Shown here piece after piece: positions 24,901 through 32,506 of a DNA stretch of 64,000 bases. Position 1 is the stretch's first letter. Each line of letters opens with the position of its first letter. The notes below the pieces were generated by a model. The model searched no databases, was not told the DNA's origin, and worked only from the letters and a program-made list of their open reading frames with translations. The translations under genes were made by a program, and so were the position numbers. This stretch comes from Pseudonocardia bannensis (lineage in GTDB: Bacteria > Actinomycetota > Actinomycetes > Mycobacteriales > Pseudonocardiaceae). The DNA lies in contig NZ_JAAXKZ010000011.1 of assembly GCF_012911875.1 (NCBI RefSeq), forward strand, positions 20,472-84,471. Reading direction: 5' to 3'.

Positions 24901-25106
24901 CGTTCCGGATCGGCCAGCACCGCACGGTGCAGGTGCGGAAGTTCGTGTGCCCGGGGACCGTCGAGGAGCGGATCGACACCATGATCGAGTCGAAGAAGGC
25001 GCTGTCCGGCATGGTCATCAGCGACGGCGAGGCCTGGCTGACCGAGCTGTCCACCGGTGAGCTGCGCGAGGTCTTCGCGCTCGGCGCGGATGCCGTCGAT
25101 GACTGA
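21975..25106 (+). CDS. SNF2-family DEAD/DEAH-box helicase
   Basis: A 1043-residue superfamily 2 ATPase. The first ~550 residues are an accessory region typical of bacterial SNF2 proteins paired with SWIM proteins. The motor has motif I [16 protein letters not shown], motif II [11 protein letters not shown], motif III [20 protein letters not shown], and the C-terminal lobe motifs [36 protein letters not shown]. GTG 21975 has GGAGGAGG upstream. Its last eight bases overlap the SWIM gene. Such pairs are common in actinobacteria and are thought to remodel nucleoprotein or act in nucleic-acid metabolism; the target is unknown. Confidence 0.93.
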   Translation: [1043 protein letters not shown]

Positions 25107-25944
25107 GCCCCCCAGCCCCTGGTGGCTCGACGCCCCGCCCAGCAGGCCGCTCCGGGTCGCGGGCGGCATCCAGATCCACAGCACCCGTGGGAGCATCGCC
25201 CAGACCTGGTGGTCGGCTCGGTTCATCGAGGTACTGGAGTCGCTCGGCGTCGGTGGCCGGCTGGCCCGCGGGCGCTCCTACGCGCGGGCCGGGCAGATCC
25301 TCGAGTTGCAGGTCGACGCGGGTGCCGCCGTCGCGCGGGTGCAGGGCAGCAGGCCCGAGCCCTACCGCGTGCGGGTCGGCCTCACCACCTACGGCAAGAC
25401 CGAGTGGGCCGCGGTGGAGCAGGCGCTGGCCGACGACGCGTGGTACACCGCGACACTGCTGGCCGGGGGGATGCCGCCGGAGATCGAGCAGTTGTTCGGC
25501 TCGCTGGGGCTCGCCCTGTTCCCGGCGGGTGGGCGGGACCTGAGCATGGACTGCTCCTGCCCTGATCACGCCGTGCCGTGCAAGCACCTGGCCGCGGTGT
25601 TCTACCTGCTCGCCGAGCGCTTCGACGCCGACCCGTTCCAGGTGCTGGCGCTGCGGGGCCGCGACCGCGAGACCCTGCTGGCCAACCTCCGGGCCCGCCG
25701 CGGTGGCGGCGAGACGGCCGAGGACACTGCGGCGCAGAGCCAGGCCGCGCCCCTGACCGAGTGCCTCGACAGGTTCTTCACCGCCGGGCCGGGACTGGCC
25801 GACGTGGGGCGGATCGGGTCGAGCCCGACACCGCCCGACGCGCTGCTCGACCAGCTCCCCGCGTTCCCGATCGCCGTCCGCGGGCACCGCGTCGCCGACC
25901 TGCTCCGCCCCGCCTACCGGGCGCTGGGCGAGCAGCCGGACTGA
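25099..25944 (+). CDS. SWIM zinc-finger protein, partner of the SNF2 helicase
   Basis: A 281-residue protein with the CxCx(n)CxH SWIM zinc finger seen as MDCSCPDHAVPCKHLAAVFY (about residues 150-169). The N-terminal part includes GRLARGRSYARAGQILELQV and VRVGLTTYGKTEWAAVEQAL. The ATG at 25099 overlaps the helicase end by eight bases, so expression is coupled. The finger probably supplies DNA or protein binding for the helicase. Confidence 0.9.
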   Translation: MTEPPSPWWLDAPPSRPLRVAGGIQIHSTRGSIAQTWWSARFIEVLESLGVGGRLARGRSYARAGQILELQVDAGAAVARVQGSRPEPYRVRVGLTTYGKTEWAAVEQALADDAWYTATLLAGGMPPEIEQLFGSLGLALFPAGGRDLSMDCSCPDHAVPCKHLAAVFYLLAERFDADPFQVLALRGRDRETLLANLRARRGGGETAEDTAAQSQAAPLTECLDRFFTAGPGLADVGRIGSSPTPPDALLDQLPAFPIAVRGHRVADLLRPAYRALGEQPD

Positions 25945-25961
25945 GCCTGCGGCCGCCGGGG

Positions 25962-26312
25962 TCAGCGCGTGGCGGCCGGGCTGTTCAGCCGGCCGGTCCG
26001 CGCCGCCCACCGCTCGAACCACAGCGTGAACAGCGGCGGGACGCTCGCGATCAGAGCGAGCACGATGGTGCGGGCGTCCCAGCGCAGCGGGCGGGCCACC
26101 ACGAAGGTGATCACGACGTAGGCCACGAACAACGCGCCGTGGATCGGGCCGAAGATCTTCACCCCGATCTCGTTGCCGATGACGACGTACTTGAAGAGCA
26201 TCCCGATCAGCAGGCCGGCCCAGGAACAGGCCTCGGCGATCGCGATCGCCCGGAAGACCCGGCCGTGGCCGGACAGGGTCGCAGGTGCGGAATCGGTGAT
26301 CGGGGCGCTCAT
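25962..26312 (-). CDS. DUF3817 membrane protein
   Basis: A 116-residue membrane protein with three hydrophobic segments and the DUF3817 signature: FRAIAIAEACSWAGLLIGML, VVIGNEIGVKIFGPIHGALF and WDARTIVLALIASVPPLFTL. In-frame codons precede the ATG at 26312 but GGAG is correctly placed only for this start. It converges with the SWIM gene (17-base gap) and diverges from the PLP enzyme gene. Function of the family is unknown. Confidence 0.85.
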   Translation of the reverse strand: MSAPITDSAPATLSGHGRVFRAIAIAEACSWAGLLIGMLFKYVVIGNEIGVKIFGPIHGALFVAYVVITFVVARPLRWDARTIVLALIASVPPLFTLWFERWAARTGRLNSPAATR

Positions 26313-26433
26313 CGGCGGCAGCTCCAAGGATGGTGCGGTCGTTACGTCCCTTTCCACTGTGCCGCAACCCCGCACCGGGCCTTCTACCGGGTGTCGAATG
26401 TCTCCTCCCGGCCCGGTGCGCTACGAAGAGACC

Positions 26434-27630
26434 ATGGACTCCTCCCCCACCGCCCCGGGCATCGCCACCCTCAGCGTGCACGCCGGCAACGCGGTCGACC
26501 CGGGCACCGGGGCGATCCGCCGCCCGCTGGTGACCGCCAACTCCTACGCCCTGCCCGAGGACCCGTCGGAACTGAGCTGGTCGGGCACCGACACCGCGCT
26601 CTACACCCGCAACGGCGGCGCCAACCAGCACTGGCTGGAGGAGAAGCTCGCCGTGCTCGACGGCGGCGAGTCGGCCGTCGCGCTGGCCAGCGGTGTCTCG
26701 GCGCTGCACGCGGTCCTGTTCACGTTCCTGAAGGCGGGCGACCACGTGGTGTCCTCCGACGTCACCTACGTCGCGGTCTTCCGGCTGCTCACCGAGCTGC
26801 TGCCGGCCAAGTACGGGATCACCGCGACGCTGGTCGACTCGTCGGACCTCGACGCGGTGCGCGCCGCGATCCGCCCCGAGACCCGCCTGGTGCACATCGA
26901 GACCCCGGCGAACCCGACGACCCGGATCACCGACGTCGCCGCCGTGGCCGAGATCGCGCGCGCCGCCGGCGCCCTGCTGTCGGTGGACGCGACCTTCGCG
27001 ACCCCGGTCCTGCAGCGTCCCCTCGGCCTCGGCGCCGACCTGGTGGTGCACTCGCTCACCAAGTACATCAACGGCCACGGGGATGCGATGGGCGGCGCGG
27101 TGATCGGCGCCGCCGAACTGATCGACCGGATCCGGGCCGAGGCGATGGTCAACGTCGGCGGCACGATCAGCCCGTTCAACGCCTGGCTGATCATGCGCGG
27201 GTCGGTGACGCTGCCGATGCGGATGCGGGCGCACTGCGCCGGCGCGCAGGCCGTCGCGGAGTTCCTCGCCGCCGATCCGCGGATCGCCTACGTCGCCTAC
27301 CCGGGGCTGCCCTCGCACCCCCAGCACGAGCTGGCCGCGAAGACCCTGGACGGCGGGTTCGGCGGCATGCTCGCGTTCGCGGTCCGGGGCGACGCCGCGA
27401 CCCAGAACCGGTTCGTCGCAGCGCTGCAGATCATCACCTCGGCGGTCTCGCTGGGCCATGACGAGTCGCTGATCGTGCACGTCGCGGCCGACGACGAGCG
27501 GGCGCCGTACTACCCGGAGGAGTTCCGCCGCTGGGGGCACCTGCGGTTCTCGGTCGGGTTGGAGGATCCGCGCGACCTCGTCGCCGACCTCGACCGGGCG
27601 CTCACCGCGACGCTGGGACCGGTCGGCTGA
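26434..27630 (+). CDS. Cystathionine gamma-synthase/lyase family PLP enzyme
   Basis: A 398-residue PLP-dependent trans-sulfuration enzyme. Seen are LYTRNGGANQHWLEEKLAVL, the phosphate-binding ALASGVSALHAVLF, IETPANPTTRITDVAAVAEI, LLSVDATFATPVLQRPLGLG with the PLP-binding Asp, and VVHSLTKYINGHGD with the Schiff-base Lys. The C-terminal EEFRRWGHLRFSVGLEDPRD is typical. The start at ATG 26434 fits the family length; an upstream extension is Pro/Arg-rich. Whether it acts as a gamma-synthase, gamma-lyase or methionine gamma-lyase cannot be told. The 22-bp repeat array begins 55 bases after its stop. Confidence 0.9.
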   Translation: MDSSPTAPGIATLSVHAGNAVDPGTGAIRRPLVTANSYALPEDPSELSWSGTDTALYTRNGGANQHWLEEKLAVLDGGESAVALASGVSALHAVLFTFLKAGDHVVSSDVTYVAVFRLLTELLPAKYGITATLVDSSDLDAVRAAIRPETRLVHIETPANPTTRITDVAAVAEIARAAGALLSVDATFATPVLQRPLGLGADLVVHSLTKYINGHGDAMGGAVIGAAELIDRIRAEAMVNVGGTISPFNAWLIMRGSVTLPMRMRAHCAGAQAVAEFLAADPRIAYVAYPGLPSHPQHELAAKTLDGGFGGMLAFAVRGDAATQNRFVAALQIITSAVSLGHDESLIVHVAADDERAPYYPEEFRRWGHLRFSVGLEDPRDLVADLDRALTATLGPVG

Positions 27631-27685
27631 TCCCCCGGCTCGGCAGCGGCGGGCGATGGGGAGGTGGCCGGGCGCCTTCCCCACG

Positions 27686-27807
27686 CCCCGACTCGCGCAC
27701 CGGAGAACCCCGACTCGCGCACCGGAGAACCCCGACTCGCGCACCGGAGAACCCCGACTCGCGCACCGGAGAACCCCGACTCGCGCACCGGAGAACCCCG
27801 ACTCGCG
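27686..27807 (-). repeat. 22-bp tandem array between convergent genes (array 1)
   Basis: On the minus strand six copies of the 12-mer CGCGAGTCGGGG are separated by five identical 10-bp spacers, TTCTCCGGTG, so the period is 22 bp and the array begins and ends with the 12-mer. There is no mismatch in the 122 bases. It fills the gap between the stop of the PLP enzyme (27630) and the stop of the convergent PBP (27815). The same 12-mer with a different spacer forms the array at 43898-43997. Confidence 0.95.
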
Positions 27808-27814
27808 GGGTGGG

Positions 27815-29911
27815 TCAGGGGATGCGGCCGGTGAGGTAGCGCGGGTCGGGGTCGGGCAGCGGGGCCGCCGGCTCGCCGGCGAGGATCTCCCCCATCGCCC
27901 GGTACCAGGTCCGGGCCGGCACGGTGCCGCCGTACAGGGTGCCCTCCGGGCAGCTGTAGGGCGGCGAGCCGTCACAGATGGGCTGCGGCGAGGGCGAGTC
28001 GTCGAACACGATCGAGGCCCCGGCCAGCTGCGGGGTGGCCCCCACGAACGCCGCCGACTTGTGATCCTGCGTGGTGCCGGTCTTCCCCGCCACCGGGCGC
28101 GTCCAGCCCTGCGACGCGGCGGCGTCCGCGGAGGTTCCGCCACCCCGGTCGTCGTTGCCGAGCCCGTACATCAGGGTGTCGGCGATACCGGGGTCCAGGA
28201 CCTGGCGGCACGCCGGCTGCGGCAGCGCCACCGGCGCTCCGGTGCGGTCCGTGACCGACTCGATCGGGCTCGGCGGGCACCAGGTGCCCTGGCTGGCCAG
28301 GGTCGCGGCGACGTTCGCCAGCTCCAGGGAACTCGTCGGCGAGACGCCGAGGGTGAACGAGGCCTGCTGCCGCGAGCGGGCGACATCGGCCAGCGACGGC
28401 GAACCCGGCTTCCCGTCCGCCGGGGTCGTGGCCAGCGAGGTCACTCCCAGCCGCTGCGCCATGTCGACGACGGCCGGGACCCCGGTGCTCTCCAGCAGCT
28501 TGACGAACGCCGTGTTCGGCGACCGGGCGAGCGCGTCGGCGAGCGACAACCGCGCGGGGTAGTCCGTGATGTTGGTGACCTGGATCGGTCTGCCGTTGTC
28601 GTCGCGGTAGATCGGCGAGATGTACCCGCTCTCCGGGACGTCGAGGATCGAGTCGATGCCCGCGACACCCTGCTCGAGCGCCGCCGCCGCCGTGAAGATC
28701 TTGTAGACCGAACCGGCGCCCATGTTGTCGGCCCGGTAGGGCATCCCGTAGCTGGTCTGCCCGGGCTGGTTGCCGTAGGTGCGGTTGGCCGCCATGGCCA
28801 GGACCGGGTGCGCGTCGGTTCCCGGGGCCACGACCGTCATCACGTTGGCCACCTTCGGCGTGGCGGGGTCGACCTGATCGTCCACGGCGGCCTTGACCTG
28901 GGCCAGCGCGTCGCTGTCGAGCGTGGTGCGGACGGTGTAGCCCCCGCGGGTGAGCTGCTCGGCGGTGATCCCGGCCTGCTCCAGGAAGGCGACCACGTAG
29001 GTGCAGAAGTACCCGGCGTCCCCGGCGGCGAAGCAGCCCCCCGCCGGGACCTCGCCGTCGTCCTGCACACCGAGCGGCGCGGCGCTCGCGGCGGCGGCCT
29101 GAGGGCCGGTGATCGCCCCCTGCTGGCGCATCTGATCGATCACGAGGTTGCGCCGGCCCACCGCCGCGGCGGGGCGGCGGATCGGGTCGTACTCCGCCGG
29201 GCTCTGCACCAGCCCGGCCAGGAGCGCCGCCTGCGGGAGGGTCAGCTCGGCGGCGGTGGTGTCGAAGTACAGGCGCGCCGCCGCCTCCACGCCGTAGGCG
29301 CTGTGGCCGAGGTAGACGATGTTCAGGTAACGGGCGAGGATCTCGTCCTTGCTCAGTTCCCGGTCCAGGGTGACGGCGAGCTCCGCTTCTCTGATCTTGC
29401 GTGTGTAGCTCGGAGCCACCGCGGCCTGCCGCTGCTCGTCGGTCTGCGCCGTGACGTAGAGGTCGTAGTTCTTCACGTATTGCTGGGTGAGGGTGGAGCC
29501 GCCCTGCCGCGCCCGGCCACCGGAGTTGATCACCAGCGCGCGCAGCGCGCCCCGCGCGTCCACCCCGCCGTGGGAGTAGAACCGGCGGTCCTCGATGGCG
29601 ACGATGGCGGCCTTCATCACCGGGGAGATCTGCGACGCCGCCACCGGATAGCGGTACTGGTCGTACAGGTACGCGATGGCCTCGCCCCCGGAATCGGTCA
29701 CGGTCGTGGTTGCGGGCAGAATTCCGGCCCGTAGATCCACTATGCCGGCGATCGTGGATTCACTGATCCGGGAGGCCATCGATCTGGTGCCCCCGAAGGT
29801 GGTGAGCATCGATGCGGCGAAGATCAAACCGGCGACCACGGTCAGGGCGGCGAGTCGGGCGGCCGCCTGCGTCCACCTCATCAAGCTGTGTCTACCAGCA
29901 CCGACGGCCAC
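27815..29911 (-). CDS. Class A penicillin-binding protein (transglycosylase/transpeptidase)
   Basis: A 698-residue bifunctional peptidoglycan synthase, one N-terminal membrane anchor (LAALTVVAGLIFAASML) and the rest extracytoplasmic. The glycosyltransferase domain has VAIEDRRFYSHGGVDARG with the catalytic Glu, GGSTLTQQYVKN and ARYLNIVYLGHSAYGVE. The transpeptidase has SVYKIF (SxxK), SPNTAF (SxN) and KTGTT (KTG). Four Cys in the C-terminal third could form disulfides. Two starts are possible, GTG 29911 and ATG 29881; neither has a good ribosome site. The gene ends just short of repeat array 1. Confidence 0.93.
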   Translation of the reverse strand: MAVGAGRHSLMRWTQAAARLAALTVVAGLIFAASMLTTFGGTRSMASRISESTIAGIVDLRAGILPATTTVTDSGGEAIAYLYDQYRYPVAASQISPVMKAAIVAIEDRRFYSHGGVDARGALRALVINSGGRARQGGSTLTQQYVKNYDLYVTAQTDEQRQAAVAPSYTRKIREAELAVTLDRELSKDEILARYLNIVYLGHSAYGVEAAARLYFDTTAAELTLPQAALLAGLVQSPAEYDPIRRPAAAVGRRNLVIDQMRQQGAITGPQAAAASAAPLGVQDDGEVPAGGCFAAGDAGYFCTYVVAFLEQAGITAEQLTRGGYTVRTTLDSDALAQVKAAVDDQVDPATPKVANVMTVVAPGTDAHPVLAMAANRTYGNQPGQTSYGMPYRADNMGAGSVYKIFTAAAALEQGVAGIDSILDVPESGYISPIYRDDNGRPIQVTNITDYPARLSLADALARSPNTAFVKLLESTGVPAVVDMAQRLGVTSLATTPADGKPGSPSLADVARSRQQASFTLGVSPTSSLELANVAATLASQGTWCPPSPIESVTDRTGAPVALPQPACRQVLDPGIADTLMYGLGNDDRGGGTSADAAASQGWTRPVAGKTGTTQDHKSAAFVGATPQLAGASIVFDDSPSPQPICDGSPPYSCPEGTLYGGTVPARTWYRAMGEILAGEPAAPLPDPDPRYLTGRIP

Positions 29912-30239
29912 ATCACAGAGGGCTCGCCAGTCCCGCCGCGGCCCGCCACCACGATGCGGCCGCGCTTACGGGAAAGGGTGTAGCCGATTCATCCGAAAAT
30001 TCGTCCGAGTGGCGGCGGGAACCTCTCCGGGCCGACATCGACCGGCCCCGGAAAGCGTCCGCCGATACTCGCGGGGCTCCTTCATGAAAGGCCCGGGAAA
30101 AGGACTGCGGCAGGCACCGGTCGATCGTCGTCGCCGGAGCGGTGGCGCGGTCCGGGACCGCCCGGCGGCGTGGTGCGGCGCACATCACGCGATACGACCC
30201 GGGATGCGGTCGCCGTTGCGGGGCGCCGATCCCCGAGGC
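29912..30239. other. Gene-free divergent region between PBP and LLM oxidoreductase
   Basis: About 330 bases between two divergent genes. It is somewhat richer in A/T than the flanks around 29975-30010 and 30080-30105. It must hold the PBP promoter, but no clear -35/-10 pair is visible. No open frame here has a recognisable product. Confidence 0.4.
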
Positions 30240-30245
30240 TAGCGT
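30240..30245 (+). promoter_or_regulatory. -10 element of leaderless LLM gene
   Basis: TAGCGT followed by seven bases and GTG 30253. The same hexamer and spacing occur before the SRPBCC gene (43412-43417, GTG 43425). Confidence 0.5.
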
Positions 30246-30252
30246 CGATCAT

Positions 30253-31176
30253 GTGGTGAACCCGAGTGTGCCGATGAAGGTCCGGATCGGAATCGGGTCG
30301 CTCCCGGTGGCCGAGCGGCCCGGGCCCGCCTTCGCCGAACTCATCGACGCCCTCGAGGAACGCGATGTCGACTCGATCTGGCTGCCCGACATCGTCTCCT
30401 CCGACAACGTCGACGCCCTCGTCGGGCTGGCCTTCGGGGCCGGGCGGACCCGGTCGCTCAAGCTGGGGACCGGCGTCCTCGTGCTGCCCGGCCGCAACCC
30501 GGCGCTGGTCGCGGCCCAGCTGGCGTCGCTGGCCGCCCTGGCCCCGCGGCGGATCCTGCCCGCGTTCGGGGTCCGGCCGGCCACCGCGCGCGAGCGTCAG
30601 CTCTACCCCGTGCCCGGCGGCGAGCGCGGCGCGGTCTTCGACGAGGCGCTGACGGTCGTCCGGCGGCTGCTCACCGAGCCCCGGTTGACCCACCACGGCC
30701 GCTTCTTCCACCTCGACGACGCGTCGGTCGGCCCGCTCCCGGCGCGCCCGCTGGACCTGTGGCTCGGCGGACGTGCGCCCGTCGGGATGCGTCGCATCGG
30801 CCGCCTCGCCGACGGCTGGCTCGGTAGCTTCGTCACACCCGAGGAGGCCGCCGACTGTCGCGCGCAGATCGAGCGGGCCGCGGCCGACGCAGGCCGGGAG
30901 ATCGAGCCCGACCACTACGGCACGAACGTCGCGGTCCTGCCACCGGAGGCGACCGACGCGCAGGCCGACGCCGCGCTGGCCCGCGCCCGGGAACGCCGCC
31001 CGGACGTCGAGCCGGAGCAACTGGTCCTGCGTGGCTGGGCGGCGGTGCGCGAGCAGATCATCCGCTTCGTCGATGTCGGGCTGACGAAGTTCGTGGTGCG
31101 CCCAGCCGTTCCCGTCACGTCGTGGCGGGGGTTCCTCGACGAGTTCTGCACCGAGCTGAAGGGCCTGGAGAACTGA
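30253..31176 (+). CDS. LLM-class (luciferase-like, probably F420-dependent) oxidoreductase
   Basis: A 307-residue TIM-barrel oxidoreductase. MKVRIGIGSLPVAERPG begins strand one; SIWLPDIVSSDNVDALVGL, LKLGTGVLVLPGRNPALVAA and RILPAFGVRP are typical of F420-dependent members, and LDLWLGGRAPVGMRRIGRLA is the conserved later segment. Start choice: TAGCGT (30240-30245) lies exactly seven bases before GTG 30253 with no ribosome site, the pattern seen at other leaderless starts here; ATG 30274 is the alternative. Substrate unknown. Confidence 0.85.
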   Translation: MVNPSVPMKVRIGIGSLPVAERPGPAFAELIDALEERDVDSIWLPDIVSSDNVDALVGLAFGAGRTRSLKLGTGVLVLPGRNPALVAAQLASLAALAPRRILPAFGVRPATARERQLYPVPGGERGAVFDEALTVVRRLLTEPRLTHHGRFFHLDDASVGPLPARPLDLWLGGRAPVGMRRIGRLADGWLGSFVTPEEAADCRAQIERAAADAGREIEPDHYGTNVAVLPPEATDAQADAALARARERRPDVEPEQLVLRGWAAVREQIIRFVDVGLTKFVVRPAVPVTSWRGFLDEFCTELKGLEN

Positions 31177-31215
31177 GGTAGGGCGCGACTCGTCGCGGTT
31201 CACGCTGCACCTCCG

Positions 31216-31258
31216 GGGAGCCCGAGCGGCACTCACCCTCGCCGGGGCGGGGGCTCCC
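31216..31258. terminator. Probable bidirectional terminator hairpin
   Basis: GGGAGCCC (31216-31223) pairs with GGGCTCCC (31251-31258) across a 27-base loop that is itself GC-rich. It lies in the 89-base gap between the convergent LLM gene and the small RsdA-like gene. Confidence 0.4.
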
Positions 31259-31265
31259 TCCCGCG

Positions 31266-31445
31266 TCAGGTTCCGGCGAGGACGGACATCCGCCACCGGG
31301 CGAGGATCCTGACCAGCGGGTCGTCGTGGTCGGTCCCGATCTCCCCGCTGCGCAGGGCCTCGATGAGGCCGTCGTCGGCGAGGATCTGCCGAGCTTCCTG
31401 GACGCGAGCCAGGGAGCGGTGTTCGGTCCTCGAGACGCTGATCAT
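31266..31445 (-). CDS. 59-residue protein resembling the sigma-binding segment of anti-sigma factor RsdA
   Basis: The whole protein is one short helical domain: RVQEARQILADDGLIEALRS, then DDPLVRILARWRMSVLAGT. The pattern 'Asp-Asp-x-Leu-(Ile/Leu)-x-Ala ... Asp-Asp-Pro-Leu ... Leu-x-x-Trp-Arg' is that of the N-terminal sigma-D-binding region of RsdA-type anti-sigma factors. No membrane helix or C-terminal domain is present. ATG 31445 has a perfect GGAGG five bases upstream, so translation is likely. The RsdA comparison is from memory of the pattern and is not secure. Confidence 0.6.
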   Translation of the reverse strand: MISVSRTEHRSLARVQEARQILADDGLIEALRSGEIGTDHDDPLVRILARWRMSVLAGT

Positions 31446-31617
31446 CGGGTTCCTCCGGTCATGACGCCGCGGGTGAGCCGCCACAGGTGCCGTCGTGCAC
31501 GCTTGTGCACTTTGCCCGGTTACCCCCCTGACATCGCGCATAACCATGTGCATGATCTGAGCTGCCCATGCATCGGCGGCCGCGCACCCGCCCGGAGACG
31601 TCCTACCCGGGGTTCCC

Positions 31618-32364
31618 TCACGGTCCACTCTGCTCGTGGGCGGCAAGAGCGGCGGCCACGGCGGCGGTGACGTCGGCTTCGGCGGCGGCCTTGTCGACGC
31701 CGAGGCCGGCGAGGACGCCCGCGCCGTCCTCGAGTTCCAGCAGCGCGAGCAGGATGTGCTCGGTCCCGATGTAGTTGTGGCCCATCCGCAGGGCCTCCCG
31801 GAACGTGAGCTCCAACGCCTTGCGCGCCTGCGCATCGAACGGGATGAGCTCGGGCACCTGGTCGACCGCCGGCGGCAGCGTCGCGGTGGCGGCCTGCCGG
31901 ACCGATTCCAGCGGCACACCCTGCGCGACGATCGACCGTGCGGCGAGGGCGTCCGGCTCGCTCAGCAGCCCCAGCACCAGGTGCCCGGGGTGGATCTCGT
32001 GGTTGGCCGCCGCGCGGGCCTCGTTCTGCGCCGCCATCACGACGTTCCTCGCCCGCTCGGTGAACCTGCTGAACCCCTGGCTGGGATCGAGATCCGACGG
32101 CTCGCCGGGGACCTTCGGGACGAAACGCTTCTGAGCTGCCTGCTTGGTGACCCCCATGCTCCTGCCGATGTCGGTCCAGGACGCGCCCGAGCGTCGCGCC
32201 TGGTCGACGAAGTGGCCGATCAGATGGTCGGCCACGTCGCCGAGGTGATCCGCGGCGAGGACCGCGTCGGAGAGCTGGTCGAGGGCGTCGGGGTGGACCT
32301 TCTTGATGGCCTCGATCAGGTCGTCGAGCCGCACCGGATTCGTCATTCGGACCGGATTCGTCAT
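31618..32364 (-). CDS. Clp N-terminal-domain protein with helix-turn-helix
   Basis: A 248-residue protein. An N-terminal DNA-binding part contains ASWTDIGRSMGVTKQAAQKR (about 60-80), a helix-turn-helix. Two Clp N-terminal repeats follow: FTERARNVVMAAQNEARAAA with GHLVLGLLSEPDALA, and FDAQARKALELTFREALRMG with IGTEHILLALLE. There is no ATPase domain, so it is a regulator, not a chaperone subunit. The first 18 bases are duplicated (MTNPVR twice), giving ATG starts at 32364 and 32346. TAGGGT six bases before the first ATG indicates a leaderless transcript. Two operator-like palindromes overlap the promoter, suggesting self-regulation. Confidence 0.88.
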   Translation of the reverse strand: MTNPVRMTNPVRLDDLIEAIKKVHPDALDQLSDAVLAADHLGDVADHLIGHFVDQARRSGASWTDIGRSMGVTKQAAQKRFVPKVPGEPSDLDPSQGFSRFTERARNVVMAAQNEARAAANHEIHPGHLVLGLLSEPDALAARSIVAQGVPLESVRQAATATLPPAVDQVPELIPFDAQARKALELTFREALRMGHNYIGTEHILLALLELEDGAGVLAGLGVDKAAAEADVTAAVAAALAAHEQSGP

Positions 32365-32365
32365 G

Positions 32366-32413
32366 CGTCAACCCTAAGTTGACGATGTCGGGACCGTCAA
32401 CGCCAAGTTGACG
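32366..32413 (-). promoter_or_regulatory. Two 19-bp palindromes over the promoter of the Clp-N/HTH gene
   Basis: CGTCAAC-n5-GTTGACG occurs at 32366-32384 and again at 32395-32413 (spacers CCTAA and GCCAA on the plus strand), 29 bp centre to centre. On the minus strand TTGACG, 18 bases and TAGGGT (32376-32371) form a promoter threaded through the two repeats, six bases before ATG 32364. Binding at either palindrome would block it. The adjacent HTH protein is the likely ligand. Confidence 0.7.
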
Positions 32414-32506
32414 ATGCCCTCTCCGGATCCTCTGCGCCGCCGGCTCATCGTCCTGCACAGCGGCCGCTGTCGGAGGTGCTGCGTCCGGCACCCCTAGGGT
32501 GTCCAG

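Noticed and set aside
27686..27807. CRISPR array
   Set aside because: Repeat core is only 12 bp, spacers are 10 bp and identical, and there are no cas genes.
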